64,000 nucleotides of DNA from Burkholderiales bacterium 8X (GCA_902506565.1 LR732703.1:2678424-2742423); one strand, 5' to 3'. Numbered from the stretch's first letter, positions 1-8,942 are shown. Notes: generated from the letters alone by a model not told the origin. Numbers and translations: made by a program.

Positions 1-614
1 CCTATTGGCTTCTGACGTTGAGCCTGCTGCCGACCGTGCTCGGCGCGTGGATCGGCGTCGCGACGGGCATCACCGCGTCGCTCACCGGCATGGTCGGCCT
101 GGTGGTGTTCCTCGGCGGTGCCTTCGGCTTCATGTTCGCGATCGAGAAGACCAAGAACTCCGCCGCCGGCGTGCCGGTACTGCTCGGTTTCACCTTCTTC
201 ATGGGGTTGATGCTTTCGCGGCTCTTGGCGGCCATCCTCGGCTTCAGCAATGGCGCCGAGCTGATCATGACGGCCTTCGGCGGCACCGCCGGCGTGTTCC
301 TCGTCATGGCGAGCCTGGCCAGTGTCATCAAGCGCGACCTGTCCGGCATGGGCAAGTGGCTCTTCGTCGGAGCCCTGGTGCTGCTGGTGGGCTCGGTCAT
401 CAACATCATGGTCGGCTCGACCGCCGGCATGATGGCGATCTCCGTCGCGGCCATCGGCATCTTCTCGGCCTACATGCTGTATGACCTCAAGCAGATCATC
501 GATGGTGGCGAGACCAACTACATCAGCGCCACGCTGGCGCTCTACCTGGACCTCTTCAACGTGTTCCAGGCCTTGCTGGCGCTCCTCGGCATTGCTGGCG
601 GCCAACGCGACTGA
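1..614 (+). CDS. Bax inhibitor-1/YccA family membrane protein (5' end cut off)
   Basis: The reading frame is open from the first base (codons in phase with base 3) and ends at a TGA at 612-614, so only the C-terminal 203 codons or so are present. What remains is almost entirely hydrophobic, with about six membrane segments separated by short loops, as in the BI-1/YccA inner-membrane family. The end, with YMLYDLKQIIDGG followed by YISATLALYLDLFNVFQALL, is the typical BI-1 terminal signature. E. coli YccA interacts with the FtsH protease and protects SecY; the role here is inferred from that. A terminator follows directly. The true start lies outside the window. Confidence 0.85.
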   Translation, partial: YWLLTLSLLPTVLGAWIGVATGITASLTGMVGLVVFLGGAFGFMFAIEKTKNSAAGVPVLLGFTFFMGLMLSRLLAAILGFSNGAELIMTAFGGTAGVFLVMASLASVIKRDLSGMGKWLFVGALVLLVGSVINIMVGSTAGMMAISVAAIGIFSAYMLYDLKQIIDGGETNYISATLALYLDLFNVFQALLALLGIAGGQRD

Positions 615-645
615 TCCAGCTGCAGGTGCCCGGGCACCGTTGCAT

Positions 646-672
646 AAAAAGGCCCCTTCGGGGGCTTTTTTT
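646..672. terminator. Bidirectional rho-independent terminator
   Basis: A GCCCC/GGGGC stem around a TTCG tetraloop is flanked by AAAAA on the left and TTTTTTT on the right. It can end the BI-1 gene rightwards and rlmD leftwards. The rlmD stop codon begins at 672, in the T tract. Confidence 0.85.
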
Positions 673-2102
673 CATGCCCGCTCGAAAACCGCGATCGACT
701 CGACGTGCGCCGTATGCGGGAACATGTTGATCACGCCTGCATGCGTGCAGCGGTAGCCGGCCTGATGCACCAGCAGCCCGGCATCGCGGGCGAGCGTCGA
801 CGGATTGCAGCTCACGTAGACGATCCGCTTCGGAAACTCCCAGTCACCGCGCGGAACGAGATCCTGGTGCAAGTCGGCCAAGGCCTTGACCAGCGCGAAC
901 GCGCCCTCGCGGGGCGGGTCGACCAGCCATTTGTCGGCAGCGCCGTCCGCCATCAGCGTCGAAGGCGTGATCTCGAACAGATTGCGCTCCACGAACTCGG
1001 CGGGCGCAAGGCCGAGACGGCCCGGCACGGCGGCCCGGTTCGCCTCGAAATTCGAGCGCGCCCTGCGGACCAACTGGTCGCTGCCTTCGATCCCGAGGAC
1101 TTCACGTGCCCTGCTGGCAAGCGGCAGCGTGAAGTTGCCGAGGCCGCAGAACCAGTCGATGACCCGTTCGTGCTTTTCCACGTCCAGCAAGCGAAGCGCC
1201 TTGCCGACCAACGCCCGGTTGATGTGCGGATTGACCTGGGTGAAGTCGGTCGGCTTGAAGGGCATGACGACCCCGAACTCGGGTAGCTCGTACGCGAGCG
1301 GCATGCCGCCCTCCTCGAGCAGCCGAACGGTATCCGGCCCTTTCGATTGGAGCCACCACTGAACCCCGTGTTGCTCGGCAAAAGCCTTGAGCTTCGCGAT
1401 GTCCGACGTCGCCAATGGCTCCAGATGCCGAAGGACCAGCGCGATCGTTCCGAGCCGCGTCGTGCCAGGTTCGTCGCCGCAGGCCAGCTCCAACTGCGGG
1501 CAGGTGTCGCGCGCCGCCATCGAGCCGATCAGATCCCGAAGCGGCAGCAACATGCGGCTGACCTTTTCGGGCAGCACCGGGCAGATCCGAATGTCGGCGA
1601 GATAACGACTCTTCCGCTCGTGGAAACCGATCAGCACGGTTTCCTTCTTGGCGACATAACGCACCGAAAGACGGGCGCGATAGCGGTAGTGCCACGAAGG
1701 TCCATGGAGCGCCCGGAGCAGGTTCTCGGGCCGCACCTTGCCCAGATGCCAGAGGTTGTCCTCGAGCACCCGCTGCTTCACCGCCACTTGCGCCGAAGCC
1801 TCCAGGTGCTGCACCTTGCAGCCGCCGCAGGCGCCGACATGCAGGCCGAAATGCGGGCAACCCGGCACCACCCGCTGCGACGATTCGCGCCGGACCGCGG
1901 TCACGACGCCCTGCTCCCAATTGTTCTTGGTTCGCTGCACCTGGTGCAGCACCTCTTCGAACGGCAACGCGCCTTCGATGAACACGACCCTGCCATCGGC
2001 CTTGTGGCCGACCCCTTGGCCATCGAGGTCCATGGACTCGACGCGAACCCATTCAGGTTCCGCCGCTTGCGGCTTGCTGCTGTTCGACTTGGCGTGGGTC
2101 AT
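672..2102 (-). CDS. rlmD: 23S rRNA (uracil-1939-C5)-methyltransferase RlmD
   Basis: SAM-dependent enzyme that methylates U1939 of 23S rRNA. The 476-residue product has an N-terminal TRAM-like RNA-binding domain (about residues 17-72). An iron-sulfur cysteine cluster follows (CPHFG at 82, then CGGC near 92-95, with a further Cys in DIRICP). The C-terminal Rossmann methyltransferase has [12 protein letters not shown] for SAM binding, VDPPREG, and [11 protein letters not shown], which carries the catalytic cysteine. Length matches RlmD/RumA. It is the last gene of the leftward surE-pcm-nlpD-rlmD group, 104 bases after nlpD. In many proteobacteria the gene after nlpD is rpoS, which is not here. 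Confidence 0.93.
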   Translation of the reverse strand: MTHAKSNSSKPQAAEPEWVRVESMDLDGQGVGHKADGRVVFIEGALPFEEVLHQVQRTKNNWEQGVVTAVRRESSQRVVPGCPHFGLHVGACGGCKVQHLEASAQVAVKQRVLEDNLWHLGKVRPENLLRALHGPSWHYRYRARLSVRYVAKKETVLIGFHERKSRYLADIRICPVLPEKVSRMLLPLRDLIGSMAARDTCPQLELACGDEPGTTRLGTIALVLRHLEPLATSDIAKLKAFAEQHGVQWWLQSKGPDTVRLLEEGGMPLAYELPEFGVVMPFKPTDFTQVNPHINRALVGKALRLLDVEKHERVIDWFCGLGNFTLPLASRAREVLGIEGSDQLVRRARSNFEANRAAVPGRLGLAPAEFVERNLFEITPSTLMADGAADKWLVDPPREGAFALVKALADLHQDLVPRGDWEFPKRIVYVSCNPSTLARDAGLLVHQAGYRCTHAGVINMFPHTAHVESIAVFERA

Positions 2103-2206
2103 GGATGTTTTGGCGCGGCGCGGACGGCCGGCACCGGCGAGCGATCGAATGCGATGTCATGCAAAACGGGGCGACGCAGCAGCATCGCCTGTCGGTTGCC
2201 AGGCGA

Positions 2207-3136
2207 TCAACGCGACGGGAGGTAGCGTGCGGGATCGACTGGTTTGCCCTGCCGGCGAATCTCGAAATGCAGCTTGACCCGATCAGAATCGCTGTTGCCC
2301 ATCTCGGCGATCTTCTGGCCCTTCTGCACCGACTGGTCCTCCTTGACGAGGAGCGCGCGGTTGTGCGCGTAGGCGGTCAGATAGGTATTGTTGTGCTTCA
2401 GGATGATGAGGTTGCCGTAGCCCCGAAGGCCTGCCCCGGCGTAGACCACCCTGCCGTCGGCTGCTGCAAGGACCGAATCGCCCGCCTTGCCGCCGATGTC
2501 CAGCCCCTTGTTCTTGGCTTCGTCGAAGCCGGCGATCAGCGTTCCTTGTGCGGGCCAGATCCAGCCCACGTCGTCGTCGCCAGAGGCCGAGGCGCCGCCG
2601 GCGCTGGTCGAAGGCGTGACCGGCGGGGTCGGTCGCGCCGCAGCCGTTGCAGCCGGCGTCGCGGGCGACGGTGCCGTGGTGGCAGCCGGAGGCGTGGCGG
2701 CTGCAGGCGCCGCCGGTCGGGCGGGCGTTGCGGCGCCTTCTGCTACCGAAGTCGCGCCGGTCGGACCGACCGGCGGAATGACGCGAAGAACCTGGCCGAC
2801 CTCGATCTGGTCCGGGTTCTCCAGGTTGTTCCAGCGAACGATGTCACGCCAGTTCTGGCTGGTCTCGTTGCCGATTCGGCGAATCGTGTCGCCAGGACGC
2901 ACGGCGTAGTAGCCGGGCTTTCCGTAGTTCTCGATGCCGGGCAAGGGCTTGCCCGAAGGATCGGTCGTGATGGGCGGCACGCCAGGCAAAGCAGCCGTGG
3001 ACGACGCAGGTGCGCTCCCCATGGTTCCACGATCCTCGACCGGCGCAGGTCCTCGTGGTGCGGCACAACCCGCGATCGAAAGCGCAACCAACACCGTCAC
3101 GCTGGCAAGCCAGCCACGGTTGCCAAAACCCTGCAT
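2207..3136 (-). CDS. nlpD: NlpD-type lipoprotein, LysM plus degenerate M23 domain
   Basis: Outer-membrane lipoprotein of the NlpD family, which in E. coli activates the amidase AmiC during cell separation. The ATG at 3136 is chosen because AAGGAAG lies 5 bases upstream; the frame also opens at a TTG at 3151. The 309-residue product has a signal peptide with lipobox SIAGC (Cys24), a LysM domain (YYAVRPGDTIRRIG onward), a Pro/Ala/Thr-rich linker, and a C-terminal LytM/M23 domain. The usual metal-binding HxGxD reads NKGLDIGG, so the first zinc ligand is lost, as in non-catalytic NlpD/EnvC regulators; AYAHN and LHFEIR remain. It starts 11 bases after the pcm stop. Confidence 0.9.
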   Translation of the reverse strand: MQGFGNRGWLASVTVLVALSIAGCAAPRGPAPVEDRGTMGSAPASSTAALPGVPPITTDPSGKPLPGIENYGKPGYYAVRPGDTIRRIGNETSQNWRDIVRWNNLENPDQIEVGQVLRVIPPVGPTGATSVAEGAATPARPAAPAAATPPAATTAPSPATPAATAAARPTPPVTPSTSAGGASASGDDDVGWIWPAQGTLIAGFDEAKNKGLDIGGKAGDSVLAAADGRVVYAGAGLRGYGNLIILKHNNTYLTAYAHNRALLVKEDQSVQKGQKIAEMGNSDSDRVKLHFEIRRQGKPVDPARYLPSR

Positions 3137-3141
3137 GTGTT

Positions 3142-3148
3142 CTTCCTT
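3142..3148 (-). promoter_or_regulatory. Ribosome binding site deciding the nlpD start
   Basis: AAGGAAG on the minus strand, 5 bases before the ATG at 3136. It falls inside the longer TTG-initiated frame, which argues against the TTG at 3151 being used. Confidence 0.65.
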
Positions 3149-3921
3149 CAAGCAATTCCCGATTTTAGGGGGACAAAGTGGACCGCCTCAAGAATGCGGC
3201 GGTCGATGCCCCGGGCTGTCTTGTCGATCACGACCAAGGACTGCCCGCCGGCCGACGAGTGTGTGGGCGCGACGATTCGGCCGCCGATCGCAAGCTGCTC
3301 GATCCATGCGTCGGGCACGGATTCGCCGCCCGCTGCCGCGATGATTCCGGCATAAGGCGCGCCTTTCGGGTAACCCAGCATGCCGTCGCCCAGCATCAAA
3401 TGAACGGTCGCCAGGCGGAAAAATCGCAAGTTGGCTCGCGCACGTTCGTGGAGTCCGCGAAGCCGCTCGATGCTGTAGACCTCGGTGGCGACATGGCTCA
3501 ACACGGTCGCCTGGTAGCCGCAGCCGGTACCGATCTCGAGCACCCGGCCAAGACGCTGTTGCGGCTTGCCGCTCAACGCCGGCGCGGCCAGCAAAAGTTC
3601 GATCATCCGGGCCACCACGCTGGGCTTGGAGATCGTCTGGCCCAGGCCGATCGGCAAGCTGGTGTCCTCGTAAGCTTGATTGACCAGCGCGCTATCCACG
3701 AAGCGATGCCGCTGCACGGCCGCCATCGCGTCGAGCACGCGGCGGTCGGCAAGCCCCTGGGCCGCGAGCCGCTGGACCATGCGCGCATGCACGGCCGCCG
3801 AGACGCTGGTTTCCGGCATCAGGACCGTGGGCTTGGATGGCACCGCCGGTTGACGCCCGCGGGTCGCCGCCGTCGCGGCGGGGGTGAGCCGAACCGGAAA
3901 GCCAGGGCGACTCCCGGTCAT
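3148..3921 (-). CDS. pcm: Protein-L-isoaspartate O-methyltransferase
   Basis: Repairs isoaspartyl residues in aged proteins by SAM-dependent methylation. The 257-residue product has a 35-residue basic, low-complexity N-terminal extension. The PCMT fold follows: [51 protein letters not shown], and the SAM motif [16 protein letters not shown]. Its ATG overlaps the surE stop in an ATGA, so the two are translationally coupled. The order surE-pcm-nlpD is the widely conserved proteobacterial stress-survival group. Confidence 0.95.
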   Translation of the reverse strand: MTGSRPGFPVRLTPAATAATRGRQPAVPSKPTVLMPETSVSAAVHARMVQRLAAQGLADRRVLDAMAAVQRHRFVDSALVNQAYEDTSLPIGLGQTISKPSVVARMIELLLAAPALSGKPQQRLGRVLEIGTGCGYQATVLSHVATEVYSIERLRGLHERARANLRFFRLATVHLMLGDGMLGYPKGAPYAGIIAAAGGESVPDAWIEQLAIGGRIVAPTHSSAGGQSLVVIDKTARGIDRRILEAVHFVPLKSGIA

Positions 3922-4691
3922 GAACGCGGCACTTCGATTCGATCCACGGTCTCGCGCCAGCGGCCGAGACGGGCGTGATCGGTGAGGTCGATCTGCAAGG
4001 GCGTCACCGACACATGCCCGCCGGCGGTCGCATGAAAGTCCGTTCCCTCGCCGCTGTCCTTGGCGCCGCCGGCGCCGGCGATCCAGTACATGGTTTCACC
4101 ACGCGGGCTGTCTTGCGTGATCACCTTTTCTGCCGCGTGCCGGCGTCCGAGGCGGCAGACCTTCATCGACTTCAGCTCGCCGAACGGCAGGTTGGGAATG
4201 TTGACATTGAGAAGGAAGACTTCCTGCTCGAGCCAGCGCTCGTGCATCACCTGCTGGACCAGCTTGCGAGCGACCTGCGCCGCGTCGTCGACATGGGCCC
4301 AGCCTTTTTCCGTCTGGGAGAAAGCGATGGCCGGGATGCCGAACAGATAAGCCTCCATCGCCGCGCCCACGGTTCCGGAATAGATCGTGTCGTCTCCCAT
4401 GTTCGCGCCATTGTTGATGCCCGAAAGAACCAGGTCCGGCCGATAGTCCAGCAGGCCCTTGAGCGCGATGTGAACGCAGTCGGCGGGCGTTCCGGTGACG
4501 TACCGGAAGCCGTTGTGCGCTTCGCGGACATAAAGCGGCGCAGAGAGCGTCAGCGCATTCGACTTGGCGCTGTTGTTGTGCTCGGGGGCGACCACCTCGA
4601 CCTGGACATCGGGCAAATCGACCAGCGCCTGGTGCAATGCAACGAGGCCGGGCGCTTGAAATCCGTCGTCGTTCGAAATAAGTATCTTCAT
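3918..4691 (-). CDS. surE: 5'/3'-nucleotidase SurE
   Basis: Metal-dependent survival phosphatase that removes phosphate from nucleoside 5' and 3' monophosphates. The 257-residue product begins [10 protein letters not shown], whose two aspartates bind the metal. The N-S pair of [13 protein letters not shown] and the [25 protein letters not shown] block are diagnostic for SurE. It is the first gene of the leftward surE-pcm-nlpD-rlmD group. The 116-base gap to the divergent gene at 4808 should hold promoters for both directions, but no convincing -35/-10 pair was found. Confidence 0.96.
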   Translation of the reverse strand: MKILISNDDGFQAPGLVALHQALVDLPDVQVEVVAPEHNNSAKSNALTLSAPLYVREAHNGFRYVTGTPADCVHIALKGLLDYRPDLVLSGINNGANMGDDTIYSGTVGAAMEAYLFGIPAIAFSQTEKGWAHVDDAAQVARKLVQQVMHERWLEQEVFLLNVNIPNLPFGELKSMKVCRLGRRHAAEKVITQDSPRGETMYWIAGAGGAKDSGEGTDFHATAGGHVSVTPLQIDLTDHARLGRWRETVDRIEVPRS

Positions 4692-4807
4692 GGCAGTTTG
4701 CTCGGCAATTGTAGGTTGGGCGTTCGTCCCGCCAGGGACAACGGCGCGCGGATCGCGGGCCTATCATCGCCTCTTCAAACGTCGCCGCAAGGCGGAGGAG
4801 ATGACGA

Positions 4808-5794
4808 ATGCATGCATGGCTTTGCGAACAGCCGACCGGTGTCGATGCCCTGGTTTGGAAAGAACTGCCGACCCCACGGCCCGGCCCCGGCGAGGTGCTG
4901 ATCGAAATCAAGGCGGCCAGTCTTAATTTTCCCGATCTCCTGATCGTTCAAAACCTGTATCAGACAAAGCCTCCTCTGCCATTTGTGCCGGGCTCGGAAT
5001 ATGCGGGCGTCGTGGTCGAGGTCGGCAGTGAGGTCAAGAAAATCAAGGTCGGGCAAAACGTCGCATGTCTCTCGGGCACCGGCGGTTTTGCAACGCATGT
5101 AATTGCCGCCGAGGATCAGTGCATGCAACTGCCCGAAGGCTTCGGTCATGTCGACGCCGCGGCATTCATCATGACCTATGCGACCTCCTGGCATGCACTC
5201 ATGGATCGCGCTGCGCTGAAACCCGGCGAAACCGTATTGGTTCTGGGCGCCGCGGGCGGCGTCGGAACGGCGGCCATCCAAATCGCCAAGGCCGAGGGTG
5301 CAAAAGTCATCGCCGCTGCCTCGACGGACGAGAAATGCGAGCTTTGCAAATCGATCGGCGCCGACGTCACCATCAACTACACCACGCATTCGGTGCCGAC
5401 CGCCTTTAGAGACGCACTGAAGGCCGCGACCAACGGCAAAGGTCCCGACGTGGTCTACGACCCGGTCGGCGGCGAGTTCGCCGAGCCGACTTTCAGGTCG
5501 ATCGCCTGGAAGGGGCGCTACCTGGTTGTCGGTTTCGCAGGCGGACCGATTCCGTCGCTTCCCCTCAACCTGCCCTTGCTCAAGGGCGCATCCATCGTCG
5601 GTGTTTTCTGGGGTGGATTCGCCAAGACCGAACCCGAGGCCAACGAGCGAATGATGGGCGAACTCGTCAAGCTGTACGGTCAGGGCAAGATCAAACCGGT
5701 GATCGACAGCACGCTTCCGCTTTCAGAACTCAAGAATGCCTATGCGCAGATGGGAACGAGATCGGTCAAAGGCAAGTTGGTGATGGTCAACTGA
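4808..5794 (+). CDS. NADPH:quinone oxidoreductase family protein (zinc-free MDR)
   Basis: Medium-chain reductase of the quinone-oxidoreductase type, 328 residues. The N-terminal GroES-like domain (PGPGEVLIEIKAASLNFPDLL) lacks the catalytic zinc cysteines of alcohol dehydrogenases. The Rossmann part has VLVLGAAGGVGTAAIQIAK for NADPH binding, and the GGEFAEPTFRSIAWKGRYLVVGFAGG stretch is typical of the family. The expected activity is NADPH-dependent reduction of quinones or activated alkenes. A GGAGGAG ribosome binding site precedes the ATG. It is a single-gene unit closed by the terminator at 5808. The exact substrate cannot be told from sequence. Confidence 0.88.
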   Translation: MHAWLCEQPTGVDALVWKELPTPRPGPGEVLIEIKAASLNFPDLLIVQNLYQTKPPLPFVPGSEYAGVVVEVGSEVKKIKVGQNVACLSGTGGFATHVIAAEDQCMQLPEGFGHVDAAAFIMTYATSWHALMDRAALKPGETVLVLGAAGGVGTAAIQIAKAEGAKVIAAASTDEKCELCKSIGADVTINYTTHSVPTAFRDALKAATNGKGPDVVYDPVGGEFAEPTFRSIAWKGRYLVVGFAGGPIPSLPLNLPLLKGASIVGVFWGGFAKTEPEANERMMGELVKLYGQGKIKPVIDSTLPLSELKNAYAQMGTRSVKGKLVMVN

Positions 5795-5807
5795 TCGCCT
5801 GCAGCCA

Positions 5808-5838
5808 ACAAAAAAGCCCGCATGCTGCGGGCTTTTTG
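5808..5838. terminator. Bidirectional rho-independent terminator
   Basis: An AGCCCGCA stem with its complement TGCGGGCT encloses a TGC loop, with AAAAA before and TTTTT after. It lies between the convergent oxidoreductase and hns genes and can serve both. Confidence 0.9.
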
Positions 5839-5860
5839 TTGTTGAAAGCGCAGAAGCCGC

Positions 5861-6205
5861 TTACTTGATCTCGAAATCCGAAAGAGACTTTCCGGCAGCC
5901 AAGGCTTCAGTCACCCAACGCGGCTTACGTCCGCGACCGCCCGACCATTTTTGGCCATCCGGCCCCTCATACTTTGCAGCTGCTTTAACCGAAGGCGCCG
6001 AAGTAGCCCGTTTTCTGCCGGGACCACCACCCGACAGTTTGAGGTCGGCTGCAGTCAAACCATATTCCCCGATCTTCTTGCGAAGCTCTTCGATGACGCC
6101 AGCGCGCTCCTGATTGCGCAGCTCTTCGGCTTGCCTGCGCAATTGAGCGATCTGCTCGTCGTGCTTCTTGATCTGGGAATTGATGTCGGCGAGGGTCGAG
6201 GCCAT
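5861..6205 (-). CDS. H-NS family nucleoid protein
   Basis: 114-residue histone-like nucleoid structuring protein. The N-terminal half (about 8-50) is a charged coiled coil for oligomerisation. The C-terminal domain carries KWSGGRGRKPRWV (86-98), the AT-hook-like motif with which betaproteobacterial H-NS (BpH3 type) contacts the minor groove. The frame is open further upstream, but the ATG at 6205 is preferred because GGAGGA lies just before it and the resulting MASTLADI start is usual for the family. A sigma-70-like promoter lies at 6237-6264. H-NS proteins silence AT-rich horizontally acquired DNA. Confidence 0.92.
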   Translation of the reverse strand: MASTLADINSQIKKHDEQIAQLRRQAEELRNQERAGVIEELRKKIGEYGLTAADLKLSGGGPGRKRATSAPSVKAAAKYEGPDGQKWSGGRGRKPRWVTEALAAGKSLSDFEIK

Positions 6206-6236
6206 TCTGGAAATCCTCCGAATTACGAAAAACCAA

Positions 6237-6264
6237 ATTCTAATTGAAAGCGGATTGGCCGCAA
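6237..6264 (-). promoter_or_regulatory. Candidate sigma-70 promoter of hns
   Basis: On the minus strand TTGCGG (6259-6264) and TAGAAT (6237-6242) are separated by 16 bases and point towards the H-NS gene, 32 bases upstream of its ATG. The -10 matches the consensus in five of six positions. Confidence 0.45.
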
Positions 6265-6273
6265 GCGGCGCAC

Positions 6274-6308
6274 AAAAAAAAGCGCCGATCGAAAGATCGG
6301 CGCTTTTC
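6274..6308 (-). terminator. Rho-independent terminator of tRNA-His
   Basis: A 13-bp perfect stem (AAAAGCGCCGATC and its complement) closes a GAAA loop. On the minus strand it ends in a run of eight T residues directly after the tRNA-His gene, separating the upstream transcript from hns. Confidence 0.9.
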
Positions 6309-6317
6309 AAGCATGTT

Positions 6318-6394
6318 TGGGGTGGCTGATGGGACTCGAACCCACGACGACCAGAATCACAATCTGGGACTCTACCAGCTGAGCTACAGCCACC
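6318..6394 (-). tRNA. tRNA-His (GTG anticodon)
   Basis: A cloverleaf is readable on the minus strand. The 5' end is GGTGGCTGTAGCTCAG, the anticodon loop is TTGTGAT with anticodon GTG, and the T-arm has GGTTCGAGTC. The encoded 3' end is CCA. The extra 5' G (position -1) facing the discriminator C is the identity mark of tRNA-His, giving 77 nucleotides. It lies 27 bases after the ppiD stop on the same strand and is followed by a strong terminator. Confidence 0.96.
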
Positions 6395-6421
6395 GAAGAG
6401 CGTGCAATTGTAGCCCGAAGA

Positions 6422-8338
6422 TTAGCGTCTCGAAGCGTCTCCGGACAACTCCGCGGCCTTGGGCACCAGGATCTCGGCCTTGAATCGCTTCTTCAGCATT
6501 TCGTAGTAGGCATCGTTCTCGGCAGCAGCAAGAGCCTGGGTGAACTGGTCGGTCTCCTGCTTCGCGACTTCGGCCGTGGGCGCCGTGCGGGCAACGTTCT
6601 TCAATACCCGAACCACCGCGTAACCCTGGGTGCCGAGGTCCACGCCCACGAGCGATGGCAGCTTGTCGGTATCGGCTCGCAGGGCGCCTTCGATGACCGG
6701 AATCGGTTGCGACTGGGCATCGAGGCGTGAAATGGTCACCGGCTTTTCGAAAGCCGCCCCCTTGGGGTCGGCCTGCCAAGCCTTCAACTTGGCCTCGCCT
6801 TCCGACCGCGCCATGGCTGCCGCACGCTCCGCCACCAGCTGCGACTTGACCTTGTCCTTGACCTCGGCAAACGGCAATTCGCGCGCCGGCGAGTAATTGG
6901 TGACGCGGCCGGCCGCAAGCTGGCTCGAACCCACTTCGATGGCCTCCGTGTTGTGCTTGCGCTCCAGCGAATCGGGGGCGAAGAGCGCGTTCAGAAAGTT
7001 GCGGCTCGCCATGACGCCGGTGGCGCCGGGCGCGGGTGTCCGCGCCACGTTGCTGGCGGTCCTGAGGGTGAGCTTGAGCTTGTCGGCCGCCGGCTGGAGG
7101 CTGTCGGGTTGCTGGTAGACGAGTTCCGTCAAGGTCTCCGCGGCTTTCGCGAACTCCTGAGTGGCCTGCTGGCTCTTGACTTCGTCCTCCAGCCTGGTGC
7201 GGATCTGCTCGAACGGCGGAACGGCCGCGGGCTTGATGTCGGTCAGGAGGATGACGTGATAGCCGAATTCGGACTCGACGACATCGCTGATCTCGCCCTT
7301 CTTGAGCGCGAACATCGCATCCTCGAACGGCTTGACCATGGCGCCGCGGGCCACGAAGTCGAGGTCTCCGCCCTTCTCGGCAGACCCAGGGTCCTGCGAG
7401 TTCTTGCGAGCCACCTCGGCAAACGAAGCGGGAGCCTTCCTGACGTCGGCGAGAAGCGCCTGCGCCTTGGCACGTGCCTTCTCCTTGTCGGCGGACGAAG
7501 CGCCGGCGGGCGCACTGATCAGGATGTGGCTCGCCCGCCGTTCTTCCTTGGTACCGAAGCGGGCCGCATTCTGGTCGTAGTAGCTGCGGAGATCGGACTC
7601 GCTCACCACGATGTTCTTCTTGACCGCGTCCATGTCCAACAGCAGGTACTGCACCGTGGCCTGCTCCGGCACCCGGTATTGCGCGACATGCTGCTTGTAG
7701 AAATCCTCGAGCTCCGAATCCTTGACTTCGACCTTGGCGAGGAAGTCCGCCGGATTGAAGCGCGCCACCTGGATCTCACGCTGATCGAAGAAGGCCTTGA
7801 GCGTCAGCTCTGCCTGCGCCGGCGTGGCGAATGCGGTGCCCGATACGCCCAGCAAGACTTGCTGGGTCGCGAGGTCAGCGCGTACCGAAGCTTCGTACTG
7901 CTCGGGCGTGCGACCGGTCGCCCGCATGAAGCGCTCGCGATCGAACTTGTTGTCTGCCGTGCGAAACGATGCGAGTCCGGTGTCTTCGGCGAAGAGGCGG
8001 GTGAGCCGGTCCTCGGAGATGGTCATGTTCGACTTCGCAGCTGCCGCCGCCAACACGCGGTTTCGAACCATTCGCTCCAGCGATGCATATCGGGCCGCAT
8101 CCGAATCGAGCAACGCCGGCTCGATGTTCGGCGCCTGCTGGCGAATCCGGTCGACCTCGTTGCGATGCTGAAGGTCCCACTCGGGCCGCGTGATGTCTTC
8201 CCCCGCCACCCGTGCGACCTTGTCGCCCGCGCCTTCATTCTGATATCGATCGACACCGAACAGCACGAAGGACGGGATGATCAGCAAGAACAAGAACACC
8301 ATGATGATCTTGTTGTACTTGCGGAATGAATCGAACAT
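6422..8338 (-). CDS. ppiD: Periplasmic peptidyl-prolyl isomerase PpiD
   Basis: 638-residue inner-membrane-anchored chaperone that helps newly secreted proteins leave the Sec channel. It starts MFDSFRKYNKIIMVFLFLLIIPSFVLFG, a single N-terminal anchor. A SurA-N-like chaperone domain follows, then a parvulin rotamase domain (RASHILI, then FGYHVILLTDIKP), then a second NC-like region. The frame also opens at a TTG at 8377, but the ATG at 8338 gives the usual PpiD start. The HU-ppiD order is conserved in proteobacteria (lon-hupB-ppiD in E. coli). Here tRNA-Val is inserted between them. Confidence 0.92.
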   Translation of the reverse strand: MFDSFRKYNKIIMVFLFLLIIPSFVLFGVDRYQNEGAGDKVARVAGEDITRPEWDLQHRNEVDRIRQQAPNIEPALLDSDAARYASLERMVRNRVLAAAAAKSNMTISEDRLTRLFAEDTGLASFRTADNKFDRERFMRATGRTPEQYEASVRADLATQQVLLGVSGTAFATPAQAELTLKAFFDQREIQVARFNPADFLAKVEVKDSELEDFYKQHVAQYRVPEQATVQYLLLDMDAVKKNIVVSESDLRSYYDQNAARFGTKEERRASHILISAPAGASSADKEKARAKAQALLADVRKAPASFAEVARKNSQDPGSAEKGGDLDFVARGAMVKPFEDAMFALKKGEISDVVESEFGYHVILLTDIKPAAVPPFEQIRTRLEDEVKSQQATQEFAKAAETLTELVYQQPDSLQPAADKLKLTLRTASNVARTPAPGATGVMASRNFLNALFAPDSLERKHNTEAIEVGSSQLAAGRVTNYSPARELPFAEVKDKVKSQLVAERAAAMARSEGEAKLKAWQADPKGAAFEKPVTISRLDAQSQPIPVIEGALRADTDKLPSLVGVDLGTQGYAVVRVLKNVARTAPTAEVAKQETDQFTQALAAAENDAYYEMLKKRFKAEILVPKAAELSGDASRR

Positions 8339-8377
8339 GCTTGGACACTCTCTGTGTGCGGAGGTGGATGACGGCAA

Positions 8378-8408
8378 TAAAAAAGGCGAACGGAAGGTTC
8401 GCCTTTTG
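8378..8408 (-). terminator. Terminator after tRNA-Val
   Basis: A GGCGAAC/GTTCGCC stem with a five-base loop is followed on the minus strand by TTTTTT. It lies between tRNA-Val and ppiD, so part of the hupB-tRNA transcript should stop before ppiD. Confidence 0.75.
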
Positions 8409-8418
8409 TTGCATCGTT

Positions 8419-8494
8419 TGGTGGGTGCTGAGGGGCTCGAACCCCCGACCTACGCCTTGTAAGGGCGCCGCTCTACCAACTGAGCTAAGCACCC
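8419..8494 (-). tRNA. tRNA-Val (TAC anticodon)
   Basis: 76-nucleotide cloverleaf on the minus strand. The acceptor is GGGTGCT pairing with AGCACCC, and the D-arm is AGCTCAGTTGGTAGAGC. The anticodon stem GCGCC/GGCGT encloses CTTACAA (anticodon TAC), and the T-loop is GGTTCGAGC. The 3' CCA is encoded. It starts only 15 bases after the HU stop codon, suggesting processing from a common hupB-tRNA transcript. Confidence 0.95.
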
Positions 8495-8509
8495 CACCTT
8501 AAAACGAGT

Positions 8510-8782
8510 TCAGTTCAACGCGTCTTTCAACGCCTTGCCTGGACGAAACTTTGGAATCTTGGCGGCCTTGATTTTAATCGCGTCGCCGGTACGCGGATTG
8601 CGGCCGGTGCGCGCAGCCCGCTTGCCCACGGCAAAGGTGCCGAAACCGACCAGCGACACCGAGCCGCCTTTCTTGAGCGTGGTGCGAATGGCGCCGATGG
8701 TGGATTCGAGCGCACGGGTGGCGGCTGCTTTGGAGATGTCGGCGTTCTTTGCGATGTGCTCAATCAGTTCGGTCTTGTTCAC
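8510..8782 (-). CDS. hupB: DNA-binding protein HU
   Basis: 90-residue histone-like DNA-bending protein. It starts at a GTG (8780-8782) preceded by AAGAGG, giving the standard HU start (M)[20 protein letters not shown]. The frame is open further upstream, but nothing there resembles HU. The conserved [22 protein letters not shown] arm with its DNA-intercalating proline, and [15 protein letters not shown] at the end, are present. A near-consensus promoter lies at 8914-8942, leaving a leader of about 125 bases. It is followed by tRNA-Val and ppiD. Confidence 0.96.
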   Translation of the reverse strand: MNKTELIEHIAKNADISKAAATRALESTIGAIRTTLKKGGSVSLVGFGTFAVGKRAARTGRNPRTGDAIKIKAAKIPKFRPGKALKDALN

Positions 8783-8913
8783 AAGGGCCTCTTGCAGAAA
8801 TAAAGTTGATCGGTGGACGTCAAAACGGATGCCGCCTCGTGACAGGGCCATGAGGCTTGCATGAAAGAGGTGGATGGCAGACGTGACGCGCCGGCAGCGC
8901 GCTGCCGACAAGG

Positions 8914-8942
8914 ATTACAACCACTGGTCTACGGGGTGTCAA
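8914..8942 (-). promoter_or_regulatory. Sigma-70 promoter of the HU gene
   Basis: On the minus strand TTGACA (8937-8942, perfect -35) and TGTAAT (8914-8919) are spaced by 17 bases. Transcription would start near 8907, at a CGGCAGC/GCTGCCG inverted repeat (8892-8907) that could fold at the 5' end of the leader. Confidence 0.7.
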
